In this document: positions 59,583 through 64,000 of the stretch, piece by piece | How positions within the stretch are numbered: the first letter of the stretch is position 1 | Layout: each line of letters opens with the position of its first letter | Origin: JAAYOS01 sp050950785 | GTDB lineage: Bacteria > Bacillota > Clostridia > Oscillospirales > JAAYOS01 | Direction: 5' to 3' | Assembly (NCBI GenBank): GCA_050950785.1 | Contig: JBMNIG010000024.1 | Location: forward strand, 1-64,000 | DNA: 64,000 bases | Notes under the pieces: model-generated | Seen by the model: the letters and a program-made list of their open reading frames with translations, nothing else | Database searches by the model: none | Told to the model about the DNA's origin: nothing | Position numbers and translations under genes: made by a program

Positions 59583-60334
59583 CTACGGTAGTACGACATA
59601 TGTCCTCTTGTCAAGGCTTCTCATAACAATTTCAAATACAGAGTTTACCCTGTCCCTTGATATATATATCTTTTCGCCTGTCACAAGTTCTAAGTATTTA
59701 TCTCTATTGCTTTCCGTTATACGCCTGATGTGTAAGGGATTTACCAAATACGACACATGCGGACGCACGAAATCAAGACTTTCAAATTGGCTTGCAACAG
59801 CTTTGATCGAGTTGCGAATTTTTTCTACCTTGATAGAGCCACTTTCCCTTTCAAAGTAATATAGATCGGTATAGCGTTGGTTCTTTTTCATATAAAGGAT
59901 ATCCATGATATCAAAACAAAAAGACCGCTCATCGTCTGAATTGTAACCGGTCTTCGCTCTTCTTGTATTTTTGCTACAGCTCGTTTGAATACACTGGAAA
60001 ATTTGCGCTCATCTATTGGCTTTGTCAGGTAGTAAAATGCCTGGACCCCATAACCGTCTTCCCACAGCTCTTCAATCGCTGTAACAAAAATTATGATCAC
60101 TGATTTGTCCGAACTTCGAATCTTCTCAGCGGTCTCAAACCCGCTCAACCCGGGCATCTTCTGATCAAGAAAAATGATGTGATAGCCTTTGTCCAGCGAC
60201 TTTAGCAGAGCTTCACCGCTGTCAAACTCATATACATCGATTTTTTCTTTAATATCAAGCTGCAGTTGTTCGATATAGCGATTGATTACTCTCCTGTGAT
60301 GTTTTTCATCATCAATTACTGCTACGCGTATCAT
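59583..60334 (-). pseudogene. LytTR-family response regulator, split by a frameshift
   Basis: The first part (60334 to about 59936) is a canonical receiver: VIDDEKHH, phospho-acceptor Asp in IIFLDQKMPGLSGFE, and LTKP. Then the frame changes by -1 near 59935, and DDERSFCFDIMDILYMKKNQ continues into a LytTR domain ending at 59583 (VRPHVSYLVNPLHIRRI). Uninterrupted, it would be a normal ~248-residue AgrA-like protein. No slippery heptamer is visible, so a real deletion or a sequencing error is more likely than programmed frameshifting. It has a strong promoter and precedes agrC. Confidence 0.82.
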
Positions 60335-60373
60335 ATTTCTCACCCACTTCCATGAGCTTTATCAATTTACAGT

Positions 60374-60402
60374 ATTATATCGAATTATGTTTTTAAATGC
60401 AA
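60374..60402 (-). promoter_or_regulatory. Promoter of the LytTR regulator-agrC operon
   Basis: On the minus strand, TTGCAT (complement of 60397-60402), 17 bases and a perfect TATAAT (complement of 60374-60379), 40 bases before the start. Confidence 0.7.
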
Positions 60403-60411
60403 ATTATATAG

Positions 60412-60461
60412 AGGACGGTTCTTTTGTCACGGAGTCGACTCCAAGACAAAAGAACCGTCCT
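60412..60461. repeat. 17-bp palindrome with nested inner palindrome
   Basis: AGGACGGTTCTTTTGTC (60412-60428) and GACAAAAGAACCGTCCT (60445-60461) pair perfectly. The loop contains GGAGTCGACTCC, itself a perfect palindrome. It lies 64 bases after the degV stop but has no U-tract on that strand. On the plus strand CTCTTTTTAATTTT follows. It is the best-preserved member of the dispersed family. Confidence 0.7.
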
Positions 60462-60525
60462 AACTCTCTTTTTAATTTTACGAATTTCAGGTGAAATCCC
60501 GTGTAAGTTTGTTAATTACCAATGT

Positions 60526-61365
60526 TTATTCTTCTTTTTTGAAGTATGCTATCGCTCCCGCTCCTGGTCCTACATGAGCTCCAATTACACTGCCTATAGC
60601 ACTGACAGAGTCGATTTTGCCAATAGTATTTACTGCCAGTTCGTTGAATTGCTCAAATGTCTCGCGACTACCTGAATATCCTAAAGCCACCGGCATTTCA
60701 GTGTCTATCCCGTCTTCCTGAGCCAGTCTTATAACCTCTTTCTGCGCATTTTTCAAACCGCGCACTTTGGATTTTACGCCCAATTCCCCATCTCTAAGAT
60801 ATATAAGTGGCTTTACATCCAACAGGGATCCTGCAAAAGCTGCAGTCTTTGAAATACGTCCGCCCTTTTTTAAGTACTCAAGTGTATCCACATATGCAAA
60901 CAATTTAATACGCTTCTTAGCTTTTTCAACGGCTGTTACGATTTCAACAGCGCTGCACCCCTTTTCCCTTAACTCAAGTGCATGCTCCACAAGCAATCGA
61001 AGGCTTACAGTAGTACATTCGCTGTCTATCACATAGATTTCACCTTCGATGTTGCTCTTTGCCATGTTGGCACTCTGAACTGTACCCGAGAGCGTTCCGG
61101 CAATCAAGAGTGCTATAACAGAGTCCCCTCTGTTTACAGCTTCGCTAAAAAGCTCTTCAAATTCAAAGGGTGAAGGTTGAGTCGTGCTGGGAAGTGTCTT
61201 TGCAGATGCCTGCTTCTCGTAGAATTCTTCCGGCATCAAATCGACGCCATCACGATATACCCCATCCTCAAATACTGTCTTTATCGGTAATACCACAAGG
61301 TTGCGCGACTTGGCTTCAGCAGGGAGGATCTCCGCAGTAGAGTCGGTTATTATCGTTATACCCAT
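60526..61365 (-). CDS. DegV family fatty-acid-binding protein
   Basis: This 279-residue protein has ITIITDSTAEI at the start, the STTQPSPFEFEELF lipid-binding region and VDTLEYLKKGGRISKTAAFAG in the middle. The end contains IGAHVGPGAGAIAYFKK. Family members (FakB) bind fatty acids for phosphorylation by FakA. No fakA lies nearby. AAAGGAG precedes the ATG. Confidence 0.92.
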   Translation of the reverse strand: MGITIITDSTAEILPAEAKSRNLVVLPIKTVFEDGVYRDGVDLMPEEFYEKQASAKTLPSTTQPSPFEFEELFSEAVNRGDSVIALLIAGTLSGTVQSANMAKSNIEGEIYVIDSECTTVSLRLLVEHALELREKGCSAVEIVTAVEKAKKRIKLFAYVDTLEYLKKGGRISKTAAFAGSLLDVKPLIYLRDGELGVKSKVRGLKNAQKEVIRLAQEDGIDTEMPVALGYSGSRETFEQFNELAVNTIGKIDSVSAIGSVIGAHVGPGAGAIAYFKKEE

Positions 61366-61643
61366 GGTTTTCTCTCCTTTTTATTTTGTCCGGCATTAAA
61401 TCATGTCTGTTACCATCTTATTCATTTAAGTAATAATGGATTCTATACTAAGTATATTGTCCGGACATACTAGCTTAAGACTAAATTATATAATAAATTT
61501 TATATAAATATTTTTAAGCATTATACCACGCTGAAGATATTGAGTCAACATCCTTCATATGTAAGATGTAGTAGTTTTTTACCTCATGCTTGGTTTTCGC
61601 GGGCACCTTGCGTCCACATACCACATATTGTGCACCATAAGCA
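61366..61643. other. degV upstream region
   Basis: There is no gene here. ATTGTCCGGACATA at about 61458-61471 is a near-perfect palindrome centred on GTCCGGAC, placed about 100 bases before degV. A related TTGTCCGG lies at 61386-61393. It could be an operator. I see no clear promoter. Confidence 0.35.
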
Positions 61644-61680
61644 AAACCCAGTAACCTAACCAACGGTTACTGGGTTTTTT
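61644..61680. terminator. Terminator of the tRNA cluster
   Basis: AAACCCAGTAACC (61644-61656) and GGTTACTGGGTTT (61665-61677) pair perfectly. The minus-strand side ends in TTTTGC and the plus-strand side in six Ts, so it could work in both directions. It directly follows tRNA-Thr. Confidence 0.8.
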
Positions 61681-61681
61681 A

Positions 61682-61757
61682 TGGAGCTGCTATCCAGATT
61701 CGAACTGGAGACCTCGTCCTTACCAAGGACGCGCTCTGCCTCCTGAGCTATAGCAGC
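61682..61757 (-). tRNA. tRNA-Thr (anticodon GGT)
   Basis: Acceptor GCTGCTA/TAGCAGC, D arm GCTCAGGAGGCAGAGC, anticodon stem CGTCC/GGACG with loop TTGGTAA, and TTCGAAT in the T loop. CCA is encoded at the 3' end. 76 bases. Confidence 0.95.
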
Positions 61758-61760
61758 AAT

Positions 61761-61837
61761 TGGCGACCCGGAAGGGACTCGAACCCTCGGCCTCTAGCGT
61801 GACAGGCTAGCGTTCTAACCAACTGAACTACCGGGCC
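61761..61837 (-). tRNA. tRNA-Asp (anticodon GTC)
   Basis: Anticodon stem CTAGC/GCTAG with loop CTGTCAC, D arm with GTTGGTTAGAAC, T loop TTCGAGT. CCA is encoded. 77 bases. It is separated from tRNA-Thr by 3 bases. Confidence 0.95.
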
Positions 61838-61841
61838 ATAA

Positions 61842-61917
61842 TGGCAGGGGTAGAAGGAGTCGAACCCTCGGCACGCGGTTTTGGAGACCGCTGCTCTACC
61901 AGCTGAGCTATACCCCT
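61842..61917 (-). tRNA. tRNA-Trp (anticodon CCA)
   Basis: Acceptor AGGGGTA/TACCCCT, anticodon stem GCGGT/ACCGC with loop CTCCAAA, T loop TTCGACT. CCA is encoded. First gene of the Trp-Asp-Thr cluster. Confidence 0.95.
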
Positions 61918-61951
61918 ATGTAACACCGAATCTGATGTCCAACGATATTAA

Positions 61952-61980
61952 AGTATAATATATAGTCTTGATTTTGTCAA
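61952..61980 (-). promoter_or_regulatory. Promoter of the tRNA cluster
   Basis: On the minus strand, TTGACA (complement of 61975-61980), 17 bases and TATACT (complement of 61952-61957), about 35 bases before tRNA-Trp. Confidence 0.8.
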
Positions 61981-61984
61981 CAGT

Positions 61985-62009
61985 TTTAACTGATGTAAAA
62001 GCAGGACGC
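61985..62009 (+). repeat. Left copy of a 25-bp direct repeat flanking the IS
   Basis: TTTAACTGATGTAA at 61985-61998, then AAGCAGGACGC. The right copy at 63119-63143 is identical at 22 of 25 positions. It directly abuts the left terminal inverted repeat. Confidence 0.7.
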
Positions 62010-63118
62010 TGTAGGGTTACAAGTACATATTGGACAGTGAGGGGAAAAAATAATAGCAGGAATGAGGCACATAAGGTAGAATTATGTTACGACAACAAAT
62101 TTCACCGATAAGGACGTGCCTATTCCTGCATGAATAGGATAGCACAAGACATGACGTACCGGCAATCCCTAATTACCGGTGCGCTGAAGTACTGGTGTAT
62201 CAGAGGCATCCGAAAGTACAACAAGGCACGGCCGTATATCTACGTCTGCTGAATCGTTACGATGGCACACTGGACTCACTTGCCTGCAGATCACGCAGAC
62301 CACACGGGCATCCGAGAGCTCACACAGTTAGGCGGAGCTTAAGCTGATCCGCGACGTGAAGGCGCATTGAAATCCAAAGCTGGGGATGCCAGACGGCCTG
62401 GCATGCGGCTTAGCGGAGCTAAATCCGGTTACACACGTCCACTAGGAAGCGCTCTACCGAGTCATGGGAGCGGCTTCGCCTATTCACAGACAGTGAACGA
62501 AAAAGACGACCTGTATGCTTCCGACAGACCAATGGCAGCCAGATGCAGTGGCTCCGGGATCAACGCGTCCAGATCGACGTGCACGTCTCGTCCCTTCATC
62601 CTGCATTGCCAACCATAGGTGAAAGATATTGCTCAATCCACAGCGACCGAAGAGGATGCCCGCTGTACGTGACCTCGAGGCTTTACGTCAGAGAACTCTA
62701 CATAGTCCTGCGTCCTCGTGGTACGGAAGAACGCAGTGGCATTCTTCAAAAAATTCGGATTTGATATCGAATGCGTTTCAAACCGATAATGGTCCCGAAT
62801 TTACAAGTAGATGCTCTAAATCTATGAAGGACCGCCCCACACTTTTTGATGCTACTGCAGCCCAAATGGACATCCTGCATCAACTAGTCCGCCCATACAC
62901 GCCTCGTCATAACGGAAAGGTCGAGCGAAGTACATCGCGATAGATCAGCAATCCTCTTGTTACGCCGGACATTCCTTCTACTCTTATCAAGGCTTCGCAC
63001 ACCAGCTTGCTGTTTATCAGCGCAGATCTAATTCGATCCCTATGCGCCCTCTCGGCTATATTTCGCCTATTCAGTTCCGGTGAAATGATGACTCTCCAAT
63101 CTGTTTGACAAACCTACA
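62010..63118 (+). mobile_element. Decayed insertion sequence, IS481-type
   Basis: The left end TGTAGGGTTACAAGT..., 62010-62037, and the right end 63092-63118 (on the minus strand TGTAGGTTTGTCAAACAG) are imperfect inverted repeats, matching at about three quarters of positions, ending ATTGGACAG/ATTGGAGAG. Between them lies a single degenerate transposase frame on the plus strand. The size of about 1.1 kb fits IS481-group elements. The element cannot encode a working enzyme. Confidence 0.7.
62130..63088 (+). pseudogene. Degenerate integrase-core transposase (IS481/IS3-like)
   Basis: Starting at the ATG at 62130, the DNA encodes QDMTYRQSLITGALKYW and RKYNKARPYIYVCLNRYDG, a helix-turn-helix start as in IS481-type transposases. 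After many stops and indels, FQTDNGPEFTSR (62778-62813) and HQLVRPYTPRHNGKVERS (about 62880-62933) give the DDE integrase core. SYQGFAHQLAVYQRRSNSIP and RPLGYISPIQF close the C terminus. Decay is far more advanced than in the other frame-broken genes of the window. Confidence 0.8.
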
Positions 63119-63143
63119 TTTAACTGATGTAACCGCAGGCCGC
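63119..63143 (+). repeat. Right copy of the 25-bp direct repeat flanking the IS
   Basis: TTTAACTGATGTAA, then CCGCAGGCCGC. It directly abuts the right terminal inverted repeat. See the left copy at 61985. Confidence 0.7.
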
Positions 63144-64000
63144 CAATTGTCCCGTTAAAGTGAACCACTTTAGCTCTGTCAAATCTCCATCTAGAGTATG
63201 CTTGCAGTTTTCACTTGTCATCTGGCGGTTTGGGTCTGGGCGGAACGGGAGAGGCTTTCGCTATGAACCCTTCCTTAGTTCGTTCTTTAACAACCTCCGT
63301 AAGCGCATTTCACAACTTGCTACAGGCAACCTTATCAGATGGGTAATCATGACGGCCATTCTCGGCTCTGTACTCTTGCTTTTGATACCGGATGTCAGCA
63401 ATCGCACATCCCTTGGCATAAATCGTCGTATGTGGCCATTTGCCGTGCTCATTGGTACCGGCTTTCCCCTGCAGCGATATGGGCCACAGCAGTCCATTCG
63501 GGTGCGTCGCATAACACCTTGCTTATGCAGGACCGTTCGAGCCTGCGCCAATCTAAAAACTGCACAGCCATTATCAACTGTCATAGTTTGAAACATCTTT
63601 CGAAATCGCTCAGCACCCGATCTTTTTCCAACTAGCCTGTGTCAAGTCAGTTTTACCACTGCTTGTTGTGATGGGCTACGCAACTTAGACCGCAGTGTCT
63701 CACTAGATAGCCTCTCAGCCACTACACGCATAGCATGCCCTGCCTTTTCCGCGACGCTGCAGTTCAACGCAATCCATGGCCCAGTGACACGAGCTCACTG
63801 CGGTCATTCGCCTCTGGTGGGCGCTCATCTATGCGCTTGGCGTCTACAGCCCGTATTCAAGCGGGTTACTCGGGTGTACTTGCGTTTTGACCTCTCGCCT
63901 TTTCGAGGTCAGTCCTTTTGTGTTCCAGTGAGCACTAACTCACGGTCCTATATAATTCTAGAGCCTCTCCCATAGATATGGGCGTTCTTTGATAGGCAGG
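63144..64000. other. Gene-poor tail, probably remnant mobile DNA
   Basis: I see no intact gene. Frames up to 143 codons exist on both strands but have no Shine-Dalgarno site and no recognisable motif. A minus-strand stretch (about 63261-63596) is rich in Arg/Cys and could be an old transposase relic, which I cannot confirm. The base composition is richer in GC than the intergenic DNA elsewhere in the window. Confidence 0.3.

Noticed and set aside
59925..59945. Programmed -1 frameshift in the LytTR regulator
   Set aside because: The bases at the frame change do not form a slippery heptamer and I see no stimulatory stem downstream. A deletion or sequence error is simpler.
1..64000. CRISPR arrays, rRNA genes, T-boxes and classical riboswitches
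   Set aside because: I looked for regular short repeats with spacers, rRNA signatures and conserved T-box or riboswitch cores and found none.

Overview
The window reads as a chromosomal segment of an endospore-forming Clostridia-type Firmicute of medium GC, possibly Oscillospiraceae-like (the family is an inference). The clues are the sporulation block mazG-hup-rqcP-yabP-yabQ-divIC-yabR, a complete walRK-yycHI-walJ region, HemZ, an agr-type peptide signalling locus, Gram-positive Shine-Dalgarno sites and promoters, and a LexA/DinR-type SOS box. About 40 genes are intact. Four genes carry frameshifts, and there are several remnants of mobile DNA.

Layout. 1-2.9 kb: end of a polyamine ABC transporter operon (potA fragment, potB, potC, potD). 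3-4.2 kb: an aldo/keto reductase with ferredoxin-type clusters. 5-9.3 kb: a type IIA topoisomerase pair (parE/parC-like) whose promoter overlaps an SOS-box-like sequence. 9.4-13.4 kb: a YitT protein, a transglutaminase-fold lipoprotein with Ser where Cys is expected, and an orphan solute-binding lipoprotein behind a large dyad. 13.5-21 kb, minus strand: an esterase, nagA (possibly leaderless), and an arginine operon argC-J-B-D-F with an ArgR-type operator. 21.4-27 kb: a GntR regulator with its membrane partner, guaA with a GNAT gene, and rplM-rpsI. 27.2-37 kb: a decayed ttcA-like gene, hydrolase, hpf, a MMPL exporter with a coiled-coil partner, ftsH, an amidohydrolase and a candidate small RNA. 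37.4-43.5 kb: the sporulation/division block, ending in two frame-broken genes (yabM/spoVB-like flippase and a mtaD-like deaminase). 43.6-55.5 kb: a long minus-strand run containing uridine-kinase-like, hemZ, MBL, dtd, rlmH, walJ, murA, yycI, yycH, walK and walR. 55.6-60.5 kb: an ECF S component and an agr-type quorum-sensing locus. 60.5-64 kb: degV, three tRNA genes, a decayed IS481-type element and a gene-poor tail.

The most interesting part is 56.6-60.4 kb. A 46-codon gene (57947-58087, minus) encodes an AgrD-like cyclic-peptide precursor immediately upstream of agrB. It is preceded by three direct repeats at 21-22 bp spacing that look like LytTR-regulator sites. The locus has an AgrC-like kinase and two LytTR regulators. 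One has a canonical receiver but is split by a one-base frameshift. The other is intact but has Glu where the phospho-accepting Asp should be.

Other signals that the genes do not explain: a family of dispersed palindromes with a GACAG/GGTTC/TTGTC core in at least five intergenic places, an orphan IS200/IS605-type right end without a tnpB gene, and paired hairpins in the hpf leader. All functional names come from reading motifs by eye. No database search was run.
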